From Chromobotia macracanthus (Eukaryota; Chordata; Actinopteri; Cypriniformes; Botiidae), in NCBI GenBank assembly GCA_036877525.1, contig JAZGTH010000198.1:1-64000 (forward strand): 64,000 nucleotides of DNA, given 5' to 3'. The notes under the pieces were generated by a model. It saw nothing but the letters and a program-made list of their open reading frames with translations. It ran no database searches and had not been told where the DNA came from. The first letter of the stretch is position 1, and every line of letters begins with the position of its first letter. Position numbers and translations under genes: made by a program. Positions 9,690-21,975 of the stretch are shown piece after piece.

Positions 9690-10980
9690 CCAGGCAAAAA
9701 AGGAACACGGATTCCAATCTCATTTCAAACAATGGTAGAGTCCAGGCAAAAGGGGTCAGGAGTCCAGTCTCATGGCAAGCAATGGTACAGTCCAAGGATA
9801 GAAGGAGTCAGGATTACAACCATCTATAGGGAGAACAGCCATAAGAGAAATACACCTACAAACAAGAGAATTAAAAAGCACATGACAAACGAATATGAAG
9901 AGACATGCTGAAGAGCAAAATAATGCCAGAAAGACAAACACTGTCTGAAAACACACAGAAATACAACTTCATGACAAACAATGGTAGAGTCCAGGGTAAA
10001 AAAGAGTCAGGATTCCAATTACATGGCAATCAATGGTAAGTCGAGGCTCATTTCAAGCAATGGTACAGTCCAGGCAAAAAGGGGTCAGGATTCCAATCAC
10101 ATGGCAATCAATGGTAGAGTCCAAGCTAAAAATGTAGTCAGGATTCCAATTACACAGCAAACAATGGTAGAGTCCAGGGTAAAATGACGTCAGGATTCCA
10201 ATTACATGGCAAACAATGGTACAGTCCAGGCTATAAAGAAGTCAGTATTCCAGTCTCATTTTAAACAATGGTAGAGTCCAGGCAAAAAAAGGAACACGGA
10301 TTCCAATCTCATTTCAAACAATGGTAGAGTCCAGGCAAAAAGGGGTCAGGAGTCCAGTCTCATGGCAAGCAATGGTACAGTCCAAGGATAGAAGGAGTCA
10401 GGATTACAACCATCTATAGGGAGAACAGCCATAAGAGAAATACACCTACAAACAAGAGAATTAAAAAGCACATGACAAACGAAGATGAAGAGACATGCTG
10501 AAGAGCAAAATAATGCCAGAAAGACAAACACTGTCTGAAAAGACACAGAAATACAACTTCATGACAAACAATGGTAGAGTCCAGGGTAAAAAAGAGTCAG
10601 GATTCCAATTACATGGCAATCAATGGTACAGTCGAGGCTCATTTCAACCAATGGTACAGTCCAGGCAAAAAGGGGTCAGGATTCCAATCTCATGGCAAAC
10701 AATGGTAGAGTCCAGGCTAAAATGTCAGGGGTCCAGTCTCGTGGCAAGCAATGGAACAGTCCAGGGAAAGAAGGAGTCAGGATTACAACCATCTATAGGG
10801 AGTACAGCCAAAAGAGAAATACACCTTAAGCTGTCTGTCAAGGAAAACAAACTTCTCAAAAAAATAGGAACTTGATTAACTTCCAGGCATATTCTGCTGA
10901 CATCAACAATCATCAAAAAAAATTGTTGTTGCCCTAGCTGAGAATCGAACCCTGGTCCTCCTGCATGTACCACCAATTCT
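9690..10980 (+). repeat. Kilobase block duplicated near 13640-14930
   Basis: The block and its partner lie about 3953 bp apart. Shared rare variants are 'aaacgaatatgaagag' (normally gaagatgaag), 'gtctgaaaacacacag', 'cagtcgaggctcatttcaa' and a tRNA-like segment with the same 22-nt deletion at the end. The copies are nearly identical by eye, with isolated differences such as 'ctgacatcaac' here and 'ctgaatcaac' in the partner. Confidence 0.75.
10931..10979 (-). pseudogene. tRNA-Gly-like segment with 22-nt internal deletion
   Basis: Only 49 nt. The plus strand passes directly from 'cctgcatg' to 'taccaccaattc', removing the anticodon stem-loop, the D-stem 3' side and half of the A box. The deletion is flanked by a GTA direct repeat, consistent with slippage or end-joining. 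The T-arm is retained, with 'agctgagaatcg' as in the old copy at 1249-1319. Confidence 0.8.
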
Positions 10981-11971
10981 TGCCAAAGTAAGGCATTCTC
11001 GTTGCTATCACCTAGCCATTCTCAACTTCTCAAACAAGAGAATTAAAAAAACCATGAAAAACGAAGATGAAGAGACATGCTGAAGAGCAAAATAATGCCA
11101 GAAAGACAAACACTGTCTAAAAAGACACAGAAATACAACTTCATGACAAACAATGGTAGAGTCCAGGGTAAAAATGTAGTCAGGATTCCAATTACACAGC
11201 AAACAATGGTAGAGTCCAGGGTAAAATGACGTCAGGATTCCAATTACATGGCAAACAATGGTACAGTCCAGGCTATAAAGAAGTCAGTATTCCAGTCTCA
11301 TTTTAAACAATGGTAGAGTCCAGGCAAAAAAGGAACACGGATTCCAATCTCATTTCAAACAATGGTAGAGTCCAGGCAAAAAGGGGTCAGGAGTCCAGTC
11401 TCATGGCAAGCAATGGTACAGTCCAAGGATAGAAGGAGTCAGGATTACAACCATCTATAGGGAGAACAGCCATAAGAGAAATACACCTACAAACAAGAGA
11501 ATTAAAAAGCACATGACAAACGAAGATGAAGAGACATGCTGAAGAGCAAAATAATGCCAGAAAGACAAACACTGTCTGAAAAGACACAGAAATACAACTT
11601 CATGACAAACAATGGTAGAGTCCAGGGTAAAAAAGAGTCAGGATTCCAATTACATGGCAATCAATGGTACAGTCGAGGCTCATTTCAACCAATGGTACAG
11701 TCCAGGCAAAAAGGGGTCAGGATTCCAATCTCATGGCAAACAATGGTAGAGTCCAGGCTAAAATGTCAGGGGTCCAGTCTCGTGGCAAGCAATGGAACAG
11801 TCCAGGGAAAGAAGGAGTCAGGATTACAACCATCTATAGGGAGTACAGCCAAAAGAGAAATACACCTTAAGCTGTCTGTCAAGGAAAACAAACTTCTCAA
11901 AAAAATAGGAACTTGATTAACTTCCAGGCATATTCTGCTGACATCAACAATCATCAAAAAAAATTGTTGTT

Positions 11972-12020
11972 GCCCTAGCTGAGAATCGAACCCTGGTCCT
12001 CCTGCATGTACCACCAATTC
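11972..12020 (-). pseudogene. tRNA-Gly-like segment with 22-nt internal deletion, duplicate
   Basis: Identical in structure to the segment at 10931-10979 and placed 1041 bp from it, as expected for the right copy of the tandem duplication. It also has 'ctgacatcaac' upstream on the plus strand. Confidence 0.8.
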
Positions 12021-12510
12021 TTGCCAAAGTAAGGCATTCTCGTTGCTATCACCTAGCCATTCTCAACTTCTCAAACAAGAGAATTAAAAAAACCATGAAA
12101 AACGAAGATGAAGAGACATGCTGAAGAGCAAAATAATGCCAGAAAGACAAACACTGTCTAAAAAGACACAGAAATACAACTTCATGACAAACAATGGTAG
12201 AGTCCAGGGTAAAAATGTAGTCAGGATTCCAATTACATGGCAATCAATGGTACAGTCGAGGCTCATTTCAAGCAATGGTACAGTCCAGGCAAAAAGGGGT
12301 CAGGATTCCAATCACATGGCAATCAATGGTAGAGTCCAAGCTAAAAATGTAGTCAGGATTCCAATTACACAGCAAACAATGGTAGAGTCCAGGGCAAAAT
12401 GACGTCAGGATTCCAATTACATGGCAAACAATGGTACAGTCCAGGTTATAAAGAAGTCAGTATTCCAGTCTCATTTTAAACAATGGTAGAGTCCAGGCAA
12501 AAAAGGAACA

Positions 12511-12575
12511 CGGATTACAACCATAAAAAAGAGAAAGTTAAAAAAATCCACTTAAAATAAGAGAATTAAAAAAAC
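12511..12575 (+). repeat. AT-rich junction lacking the tRNA cassette
   Basis: 'acacggattacaaccat' passes into 'aaaaaagagaaagttaaaaa' and 'aatccacttaaaataag', then straight into 'agagaattaaaaaaaccatg' of the gamma segment. The pre-tRNA segment, tRNA-like segment and flank expected in this position are missing, so this is a deletion-type junction. Confidence 0.7.
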
Positions 12576-12579
12576 CATG

Positions 12580-13400
12580 AAAAACGAAGATGAAGAGACA
12601 TGCTGAAGAGCAAAATAATGCCAGAAAGACAAACACTGTCTAAAAAGACACAGAAATACAACTTCATGACAAACAATGGTAGAGTCCAGGGTAAAAAGTA
12701 GTCAGGATTCCAATCACATGGCAATCAATGGTAGAGTCCAAGCTAAAAATGTAGTCAGGATTCCAATTACACAGCAAACAATGGTAGAGTCCAGGGCAAA
12801 TTACGTCAGGATTCCAATTACATGGCAAACAATGGTACAGTCCAGGCTATAAAGAAGTCAGTATTCCAGCCTCATTTTAAACAATGGTAGAGTCCAGGCT
12901 AAAAAGGAACACAGATTCCAATCTCATGGCAAACAATGGTAGAGTCCAGGCTAAAAAGAAGTCAGGAGTCTTCTAAGCTAAAAATGTAGTCAGGATTCCA
13001 ATTACACAGCAAACAATGGTAGAGTCCAGGGCAAAATGACGTCAGGATTCCAATTACATGGCAAACAATGGTACAGTCCAGGCTATAAAGAAGTCAGTAT
13101 TCCAGCCTCATTTTAAACAATGGTAGAGTCCAGGCTAAAAAGGAACACGGATTCCAATCTCATGGCAAACAATGGTAGAGTCCAGGCTAAAAAGGGGTCA
13201 GGAGTCCAGTCACATGGCAAGCAATGGTACAGTCCAAGGAAAGAAGGAGTCAGGATTACAACCATCTATAGGGAGTACAGCCATAAGAGAAATACACCTA
13301 CAAACAAGAGAATTAAAAAGCACATGACAAACGAAGATGAAGAGACATGCTGAAGAGTAAAATAATTCCAGAAAGACAAACACTGTCTGAAAATACACAG
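12580..13400 (+). repeat. Block duplicated 2827 bp downstream
   Basis: This segment and about 15407-16225 share a distinctive broken alpha unit, 'aggagtcttctaagc' (12965 and 15792), joining the start of one monomer to the middle of another. They also share 'tccaggctaaaaaggaacac' and 'agtccagtcacatggcaag'. The offset is 2827 bp. One difference is 'aataattcc' at 13363 against 'aataatgcc' in the partner. Confidence 0.75.
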
Positions 13401-14882
13401 AAATACAACTTCATGACAAACAATGGTAGAGTCCAGGGTAAAAAGTAGTCAGGATTCCAATCACATGGCAATCAATGGTAGAGTCCAAGCTAAAAATGTA
13501 GTCAGGATTCCAATTACACAGCAAACAATGGTAGAGTCCAGGGCAAAATGACGTCAGGATTCCAATTACATGGCAAACAATGGTACAGTCCAGGCTATAA
13601 AGAAGTCAGTATTCCAGCCTCATTTTAAACAATGGTAGAGTCCAGGCTAAAAAGGAACACGGATTCCAATCTCATTTCAAACAATGGTAGAGTCCAGGCA
13701 AAAAGGGGTCAGGAGTCCAGTCTCATGGCAAGCAATGGTACAGTCCAAGGATAGAAGGAGTCAGGATTACAACCATCTATAGGGAGAACAGCCATAAGAG
13801 AAATACACCTACAAACAAGAGAATTAAAAAGCACATGACAAACGAATATGAAGAGACATGCTGAAGAGCAAAATAATGCCAGAAAGACAAACACTGTCTG
13901 AAAACACACAGAAATACAACTTCATGACAAACAATGGTAGAGTCCAGGGTAAAAAAGAGTCAGGATTCCAATTACATGGCAATCAATGGTACAGTCGAGG
14001 CTCATTTCAAGCAATGGTACAGTCCAGGCAAAAAGGGGTCAGGATTCCAATCACATGGCAATCAATGGTAGAGTCCAAGCTAAAAATGTAGTCAGGATTC
14101 CAATTACACAGCAAACAATGGTAGAGTCCAGGGCAAAATGACGTCAGGATTCCAATTACATGGCAAACAATGGTACAGTCCAGGCTATAAAGAAGTCAGT
14201 ATTCCAGTCTCATTTTAAACAATGGTAGAGTCCAGGCAAAAAAGGAACACGGATTCCAATCTCATTTCAAACAATGGTAGAGTCCAGGCAAAAAGGGGTC
14301 AGGAGTCCAGTCTCATGGCAAGCAATGGTACAGTCCAAGGATAGAAGGAGTCAGGATTACAACCATCTATAGGGAGAACAGCCATAAGAGAAATACACCT
14401 ACAAACAAGAGAATTAAAAAGCACATGACAAACGAAGATGAAGAGACATGCTGAAGAGCAAAATAATGCCAGAAAGACAAACACTGTCTGAAAAGACACA
14501 GAAATACAACTTCATGACAAACAATGGTAGAGTCCAGGGTAAAAAAGAGTCAGGATTCCAATTACATGGCAATCAATGGTACAGTCGAGGCTCATTTCAA
14601 CCAATGGTACAGTCCAGGCAAAAAGGGGTCAGGATTCCAATCTCATGGCAAACAATGGTAGAGTCCAGGCTAAAATGTCAGGGGTCCAGTCTCGTGGCAA
14701 GCAATGGAACAGTCCAGGGAAAGAAGGAGTCAGGATTACAACCATCTATAGGGAGTACAGCCAAAAGAGAAATACACCTTAAGCTGTCTGTCAAGGAAAA
14801 CAAACTTCTCAAAAAAATAGGAACTTGATTAACTTCCAGGCATATTCTGCTGAATCAACAATCATCAAAAAAAATTGTTGTT

Positions 14883-14931
14883 GCCCTAGCTGAGAATCGA
14901 ACCCTGGTCCTCCTGCATGTACCACCAATTC
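14883..14931 (-). pseudogene. tRNA-Gly-like segment with 22-nt internal deletion, third copy
   Basis: Same deletion endpoints as the copies at 10931 and 11972 and the same 'agctgagaatcg' T-arm, but the plus-strand flank reads 'ctgaatcaac' rather than 'ctgacatcaac'. It shares descent with them through the 3953-bp-offset duplication rather than an independent deletion. Confidence 0.8.
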
Positions 14932-15340
14932 TTGCCAAAGTAAGGCATTCTCGTTGCTATCACCTAGCCATTCTCAACTTCTCGAACAAGAGAATTAAAA
15001 AAACCATGAAAAACGAAGATGAAGAGACATGCTGAAGAGCAAAATAATGCCAGAAAGACAAACACTGTCTAAAAAGACACAGAAATACAACTTCATGACA
15101 AACAATGGTAGAGTCCAGTGTAAAAAGTTGTCAGGATTCCAATCACATGGCAATCAATGGTAGAGTCCAAGCTAAAAATGTAGTCAGGATTCCAATTACA
15201 CAGCAAACAATGGTAGAGTCCAGGGCAAAATGACGTCAGGATTCCAATTACATGGCAAACAATGGTACAGTCCAGGCTATAAAGAAGTCAGTATTCCAGT
15301 CTCATTTTAAACAATGGTAGAGTCCAGGCAAAAAAGGAAC

Positions 15341-15398
15341 ACGGATTCCATTAAAAAAAGAGAATTAAAAAATTCCATTAAAATAAGAGAATTAAAAA
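15341..15398 (+). repeat. AT-rich junction lacking the tRNA cassette, with 25-bp direct repeat
   Basis: 'acggattccattaaaaaaag' runs into two successive copies of 'ttccattaaa...agagaattaaaaa' and then into gamma. It resembles the junction at 12511-12575 in position but differs in detail, and is nearly the same as the one at 17121-17178. Confidence 0.7.
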
Positions 15399-17120
15399 AA
15401 CCATGAAAAACGAAGATGAAGAGACATGCTGAAGAGCAAAATAATGCCAGAAAGACAAACACTGTCTATAAAGACACAGAAATACAACTTCATGACAAAC
15501 AATGGTAGAGTCCAGGGTAAAAAGTAGTCAGGATTCCAATCACATGGCAATCAATGGTAGAGTCCAAGCTAAAAATGTAGTCAGGATTCCAATTACACAG
15601 CAAACAATGGTAGAGTCCAGGGCAAAATGACGTCAGGATTCCAATTACATGGCAAACAATGGTACAGTCCAGGCTATAAAGAAGTCAGTATTCCAGCCTC
15701 ATTTTAAACAATGGTAGAGTCCAGGCTAAAAAGGAACACAGATTCCAATCTCATGGCAAACAATGGTAGAGTCCAGGCTAAAAAGAAGTCAGGAGTCTTC
15801 TAAGCTAAAAATGTAGTCAGGATTCCAATTACACAGCAAACAATGGTAGAGTCCAGGGCAAAATGACGTCAGGATTCCAATTACATGGCAAACAATGGTA
15901 CAGTCCAGGCTATAAAGAAGTCAGTATTCCAGCCTCATTTTAAACAATGGTAGAGTCCAGGCTAAAAAGGAACACGGATTCCAATCTCATGGCAAACAAT
16001 GGTAGAGTCCAGGCTAAAAAGGGGTCAGGAGTCCAGTCACATGGCAAGCAATGGTACAGTCCAAGGAAAGAAGGAGTCAGGATTACAACCATCTATAGGG
16101 AGTACAGCCATAAGAGAAATACACCTACAAACAAGAGAATTAAAAAGCACATGACAAACGAAGATGAAGAGACATGCTGAAGAGTAAAATAATGCCAGAA
16201 AGACAAACACTGTCTGAAAAGACACAGAAATACAACTTCATGACAAACAATGGTAGAGTCCAGGGTAAAAAGTAGTCAGGATTCCAATCACATGGCAATC
16301 AATGGTAGAGTCCAAGCTAAAAATGTAGTCAGGATTCCAATTACACAGCAAACAATGGTAGAGTCCAGGGCAAAATGACGTCAGGATTCCAATTACATGG
16401 CAAACAATGGTACAGTCCAGGCTATAAAGAAGTCAGTATTCCAGCCTCATTTTAAACAATGGTAGAGTCCAGGCTAAAAAGGAACACGGATTCCAATCTC
16501 ATGGCAAACAATGGTAGAGTCCAGGCTAAAAAGGGGTCAGGAGTCCAGTCACATGGCAAGCAATGGTACAGTCCAAGGAAAGAAGGAGTCAGGATTACAA
16601 CCATCTATAGGGAGTACAGCCATAAGAGAAATACACCTACAAACAAGAGAATTAAAAAGCACATGACAAACGAAGATGAAGAGACATGCTGAAGAGCAAA
16701 ATAATGCCAGAAAGACAAACACTGTCTGAAAAGACACAGAAATACAACTTCATGACAAACCACTGTCTAAAAAGACACAGAAACACAACTTCATGACAAA
16801 CAATGGTAGAGTCCAGGGTAAAAAAGAGTCAGGATTCCAATTACATGGCAATCAATGGTACAGTCGAGGCTCATTTCAAGCAATGGTACAGTCCAGGCAA
16901 AAAGGGGTCAGGATTCCAATCACATGGCAATCAATGGTAGAGTCCAAGCTAAAAATGTAGTCAGGATTCCAATTACACAGCAAACAATGGTAGAGTCCAG
17001 GGCAAAATGACGTCAGGATTCCAATTACATGGCAAACAATGGTACAGTCCAGGCTATAAAGAAGTCAGTATTCCAGTCTCATTTTAAACAATGGTAGAGT
17101 CCAGGCAAAAAAGGAACACG

Positions 17121-17178
17121 GATTCCATTAAAAAAAGAGAATTAAAAAATTCCATTAAAAAAAGAGAATTAAAAAAAC
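17121..17178 (+). repeat. AT-rich junction lacking the tRNA cassette, second copy of this form
   Basis: Nearly identical to 15341-15398, with 'ccattaaaaaaagag' where the other has 'ccattaaaataagag' in the second direct repeat. It marks a second place where alpha is fused to gamma without a tRNA-like segment. Confidence 0.7.
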
Positions 17179-18738
17179 CATGAAAAACGAAGATGAAGAG
17201 ACATGCTGAAGAGCAAAATAATGCCAGAAAGACAAACACTGTCTAAAAAGACACAGAAATACAACTTCATGACAAACAATGGTAGAGTCCAGGGTAAAAA
17301 GTAGTCAGGATTCCAATCACATGGCAATCAATGGTAGAGTCCAAGCTAAAAATTTAGTCAGGATTCCAATTACACAGCAAACAATGGTAGAGTCCAGGGC
17401 AAAATGACGTCAGGATTCCAATTACATGGCAAACAATGGTACAGTCCAGGCTATAAAGAAGTCAGTATTCCAGCCTCATTTTAAACAATGGTAGAGTCCA
17501 GGCAAAAAAGGAACACGGATTCCAATCTCATTTCAAATAATGGTAGAGTCCAGGCAAAAAGGGGTCAGGAGTCCAGTCTCATGGCAAGCAATGGTACAGT
17601 CCAAGGATAGAAGGAGTCAGGATTACAACCATCTATAGGGAGAACAGCCATAAGAGAAATACACCTACAAACAAGAGAATTAAAAAGCACATGACAAACG
17701 AAGATGAAGAGACATGCTGAAGAGCAAAATAATGCCAGAAAGACAAACACTGTCTGAAAAGACACAGAAATACAACTTCATGACAAACAATGGTAGAGTC
17801 CAGGGTAAAAAAGAGTCAGGATTCCAATTACATGGCAATCAATAGTACAGTCGAGGCTCATTTCAAGCAATGGTACAGTCCAGGCAAAAAGGGGTCAGGA
17901 TTCCAATCACATGGCAATCAATGGTAGAGTACAAGCTAAAAATGTAGTCAGGATTCCAATTACACAGCAAACAATGGTAGAGTCCAGGGCAAAATGACGT
18001 CAGGATTCCAATTACATGGCAAACAATGGTACAGTCCAGGCTATAAAGAAGTCAGTATTCCAGTCTCATTTTAAACAATGGTAGAGTCCAGGCAAAAAAG
18101 GAACACTGATTCCAATCTCATTTCAAACAATGGTAGAGTCCAAGGATAGAAGGAGTCAGGAGTCCAGTCTCATGGCAAGCAATGGTACAGTCCAAGGATA
18201 GAAGGAGTCAGGATTACAACCATCTATAGGGAGAACAGCCATAAGAGAAATACACCTACAAACAAGAGAATTAAAAAGCACATGACAAACGAAGATGAAG
18301 AGACATGCTGAAGAGCAAAATAATGCCAGAAAGACAAACACTGTCTGAAAAGACACAGAAATACAACTTCATGACAAACAATGGTAGAGTCCAGGGTAAA
18401 AAAGAGTCAGGATTCCAATTACATGGCAATCAATGGTACAGTCCAGGCTCATTTCAAACAATGGTAGAGTCCAGGCAAAAAGGGGTCAGGATTCCAATCT
18501 CATGGCAAACTATGGTAGAGTCCAGGCTAAAAAGTCAGGGGTCCAGTCTCGTGGCAAGCAATGGAACAGTCCAGGGAAAGAAGGAGTCAGGATTACAACC
18601 ATCTATAGGGAGTACAGCCAAAAGAGAAATACACCTTAAGCTGTCTGTCAAGGAAAACAAACTTCTCAAAAAAATAGGAACTTGATTAACTTCCAGGCAT
18701 ATTCTGCTGAATCAACAATCATCAAAAAAAATTTTGTT

Positions 18739-18808
18739 GCCCTAGCTGGGAATCGAACCTGGTCCTCCTGCATGGTAGGCGAAAGTTCTACCACTGTACC
18801 ACCAATTC
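18739..18808 (-). pseudogene. tRNA-Gly(ACC)-like segment
   Basis: A 70-nt copy. It lacks one C in 'gaaccctgg' (here 'gaacctgg'), shortening the T-stem 5' side; the B-box core 'ggttcgattcc' remains. The downstream flank on the minus strand also differs ('gggcaacaaaattttttt'), placing the T-run closer to the tRNA end. Confidence 0.75.
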
Positions 18809-19735
18809 TTGCCAAAGTAAGGCATTTCGTTGCCATCACCTAGCCATTCTCAACTTCTCAAACAAGAGAATTAAAAAAACCATGAAAAACGAAGATGAAG
18901 AGACATGCTGAAGAGCAAAATAATGCCAGAAAGACAAACACTGTCTAAAAAAGACACAGAAATACAACTTCATGACAAACAATGGTAGAGTCCAGGGTAA
19001 AAAGTAGTCAGGATTCCAATCACATGGCAATCAATGGTAGAGTCCAAGCTAAAAATGTAGTCAGGATTCCAATTACACAGCAAACAATGGTAGAGTCCAG
19101 GGCAAAATGACGTCAGGATTCCAATTACATGGCAAACAATGGTACAGTCCAGGCTATAAAGAAGTCAGTATTCCAGTCTCATTTTAAACAATGGTAGAGT
19201 CCAGGCAAAAAAGGAACACGGATTCCAATCTCATTTCAAACAATGGTAGAGTCCAGGCAAAAAGGGGTCAGGATTCCAATCACATGGCAATCAATGGTAG
19301 AGTCCAAGCTAAAAAATGTAGTCAGGATTCCAATTACACAGCAAACAATGGTAGAGTCCAGGGCAAAATGACGTCAGGATTCCAATTACATGGCAAACAA
19401 TGGTACAGTCCAGGCTATAAAGAAGTCAGTATTCCAGCCTCATTTTAAACAATGGTAGACTCCATGGAAAAAGGGGTACACGGATTCCAATCTCATGGCA
19501 AACAATGGTAGAGTCCAGGCTAAAAAGAAGTCAGGAGTCCAGTCTCATGGCAAGCAATGGTACAGTCCAAGGAAAGAAGGAGTCAGGATTACAACCATCT
19601 ATATGGAGTACAGCCAAAGGAGAAATACACCTTAAGCTGTCTGTCAAGGAAAACAAACTTCTCAAAAAAAATAAGAACTTGATTATCTTCCAGGCATATT
19701 CTGCTGAATCAACAATCATCAAAAAAATTGTTGTT

Positions 19736-19805
19736 GCCCTAGCTGGGAATCGAACCCTGGTCCTCCTGCATGGTAGGCAAAGTTCTACCACTGTACCACC
19801 AATTC
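19736..19805 (-). pseudogene. tRNA-Gly(ACC)-like segment
   Basis: A 70-nt copy, one base shorter because of 'ggtaggcaaagttc' instead of 'ggtaggcgaaagttc', which falls in the anticodon-stem 5' side on the minus strand. A and B boxes are intact. Confidence 0.75.
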
Positions 19806-21174
19806 TTGCCAAAGTAAGGCATTCTCGTTGCCATCACCTAGCCATTCTCAACTTCTCAAACAAGAGAATTAAAAAAACCATGAAAAACGAAGATGAAGAG
19901 ACATGCTGAAGAGCAAAATAATGCCAGAAAGACAAACACTGTCTAAAAAGACACAGAAATACAACTTCATGACAAACAATGGTAGAGTCCAGGATAAAAA
20001 GTAGTCAGGATTCCAATCACATGGCAATCAATGGTAGAGTCCAAGCTAAAAATGTAGTCAGGATTCCAATTACACAGCAAACAATGGTAAAGTCCAGGGC
20101 AAAATGACGTCAGGATTCCAATTACATGGCAAACAATGGTACAGTCCAGGCTATAAAGAAGTCAGTATTCCAGTCTCATTTTAAACAATGGTAGAGTCCA
20201 GGCAAAAAAGGAACACGGATTCCAATCTCATTTCAAACAATGGTAGAGTCCAGGCAAAAGGGGTCAGGAGTCCAGTCTCATGGCAAGCAATGGTACAGTC
20301 CAAGGATAGAAGGAGTCAGGATTACAACTATCTATAGGGAGAACAGCCATAAGAGAAATACACCTACAAACAAGAGAATTAAAAAGCACATGACAAACGA
20401 AGATGAAGAGACATGCTGAAGAGCAAAATAATGCCAGAAAGACAAACACTGTCTGAAAAAGACACAGAAATACAACTTCATGACAAACAATGGTAGAGTC
20501 CAGGGTAAAAAAGAGTCAGGATTCCAATTACATGGCAATCAATGGTATAGTCCAGGCTCATTTCAAACAATGGTAAAGTCCAGGCAAAAAGGGGTCAGGA
20601 GTCCAGTCTCATGGCAAGCAATGGTACAGTCCAAGGATAGAAGGATTCAGGATTACAACTATCTATAGGGAGAACAGCCATAAGAGAAATACACCTACAA
20701 ACAAGAGAATTAAAAAGCACATGACAAACGAAGATGAAGAGACATGCTGAAGAGCAAAATAATGCCAGAAAGACAAACACTGTCTGAAAAGACACAGAAA
20801 TACAACTTCATGACAAACAATGGTAGAGTCCAGGGTAAAAAAGAGTCAGGATTCCAATTACATGGCAATCAATGGTACAGTCCAGGCTCATTTCAAGCAA
20901 TGGTAGAGTCCAGGCAAAAAGGGGTCAGGATTCCAATCTCATGGCAAACTATGGTAGAGTCCAGGCTCAAAAAGTCAGGGGTCCAGTCTCATGGCAAGCA
21001 ATGGAACAGTCCAGGGAAAAGGAGTCAGGATTACAACCATCTACAGGGACTACAGCCAAAAGAGAAATACACCTTAAGCTGTCTGTCAAGGAAAACAAAC
21101 TTCTCAAAAAATAGGAACGATTAACTTCCAGGCATATTCTGCTGAATCAACAATCATCAAAAAAAATTGTTGTT

Positions 21175-21245
21175 GCCCTAGCTGGGAATCGAACCCTGGT
21201 CCTCCTGCATGGTAGGCGAAAGTTCTACCACTGTACCACCAATTC
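21175..21245 (-). pseudogene. tRNA-Gly(ACC)-like segment, consensus form
   Basis: Consensus copy and reference for the family. On the minus strand, in order: acceptor 'gaattgg', A box 'tggtacagtgg', anticodon loop CTACCAT (anticodon ACC, a glycine anticodon), T-stem/loop 'cagggttcgattcccag' containing a perfect B box 'ggttcgattcc', 3' acceptor 'ctagggc' and discriminator A. A T-run of 6-9 starts 8 nt further on, suitable as a Pol III terminator. Base-pairing is imperfect: two acceptor mismatches and one mismatch in each of the D, anticodon and T stems. It is therefore probably not a functional tRNA gene, although it could still recruit Pol III factors. Confidence 0.8.
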
Positions 21246-21907
21246 TTGCCAAAGTAAGGCATTCTCGTTGCCATCACCTAGCCATTCTCAACTTCTCAAA
21301 CAAGAGAATTAAAAAAACCATGAAAAACGAAGATGAAGAGACATGCTGAAGAGCAAAATAATGCCAGAAAGACAAACAGTGTCTAAAAAGACACAGAAAT
21401 ACAACTTCATGACAAACAATGGTAGAGTCCAGGGTAAAAAGTAGTCAGGATTCCAATCACATGGCAATCAATGGTAGAGTCAAGCTAAAAATGTAGTCAG
21501 ATTCCAATTACACAGCAAACAATGGTAGAGTCCAGGGCAAAATGACGTCGGATTCCAATTACATGGCAAACAATGGTACAGTCAGGCTATAAAGAAGTCA
21601 GTATTCCAGCCTCATTTTAAACAATGGTAGACTCCATGGAAAAAAGGTACACGGATTCCAATCTCATGGCAAACAATGGTAGAGTCCAGGCTAAAAAGAA
21701 GTCAGGAGTCCAGTCACATGGCAAGCAATGGTACAGTCCAAGGAAAGAAGGAGTCAGGATTACAACCATCTATATGGAGTACAGCCAAAGGAGAAATACA
21801 CCTTAAGCTGTCTGTCAAGGAAAACAAACTTCTCAAAAAAAATAAGAACTTGATTATCTTCCAGGCATATTCTGCTGAATCAACAATCATCAAAAAAAAT
21901 TGTTGTT

Positions 21908-21975
21908 GCCCTAGCTGGGAATCGAACCCTGGTCCTCCTGCATGTAGCAAAGTTCTACCACTGTACCACCAATTC
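21908..21975 (-). pseudogene. tRNA-Gly-like segment, 3-nt shorter
   Basis: Reads 'gcatgtagcaaagttc' where the consensus reads 'gcatggtaggcgaaagttc', which removes three bases from the anticodon arm and makes the anticodon unreadable. The B box and A box are intact. It lies next to a stretch with other small deletions (21478-21590), so sequence error is possible. Confidence 0.7.

Larger units (their letters stand above)
10129..12210 (+). repeat. Tandem duplication, 1041-bp period
   Basis: 10129-11169 is followed head-to-tail by a near-identical copy, 11170-12210. Both copies carry the unusual 'agggtaaaatgacgtcagg' (elsewhere 'agggcaaaatgacg'), 'ctgacatcaacaatc' and the 22-nt-deleted tRNA-like segment. 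Breakpoints fall inside alpha monomers. By eye I could find essentially no differences between copies, so it is either very recent or an assembly effect. Confidence 0.85.
7241..18738 (+). repeat. Main higher-order array, proximal part
   Basis: Composite modules of alpha monomers (about 52 bp), gamma segments and tRNA-like segments. Distances between tRNA-like segments are irregular (2334, 1041, 2911, 3856 bp) and tRNA-less modules are frequent, with starts near 8013, 9126, 9756, 10346, 11387, 13210, 13709, 14299, 16037, 16549, 17565 and 18156. Features rare further right are common here: 'cagtcgaggctcatttcaa', tRNA-like copies with a 22-nt deletion, 'agctgagaatcg', and fused junctions lacking the tRNA cassette. 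Several kilobase-scale duplications are present. No gene is visible. Confidence 0.93.

Noticed and set aside
8668..10930. Dispersed SINE insertions with a tRNA head
   Set aside because: Copies are in fixed register with the satellite, share one orientation, have no poly-A or tail repeat and no target-site duplications that I can see, and a T-run would stop Pol III right after the head. An ancient SINE origin of the cassette remains possible.
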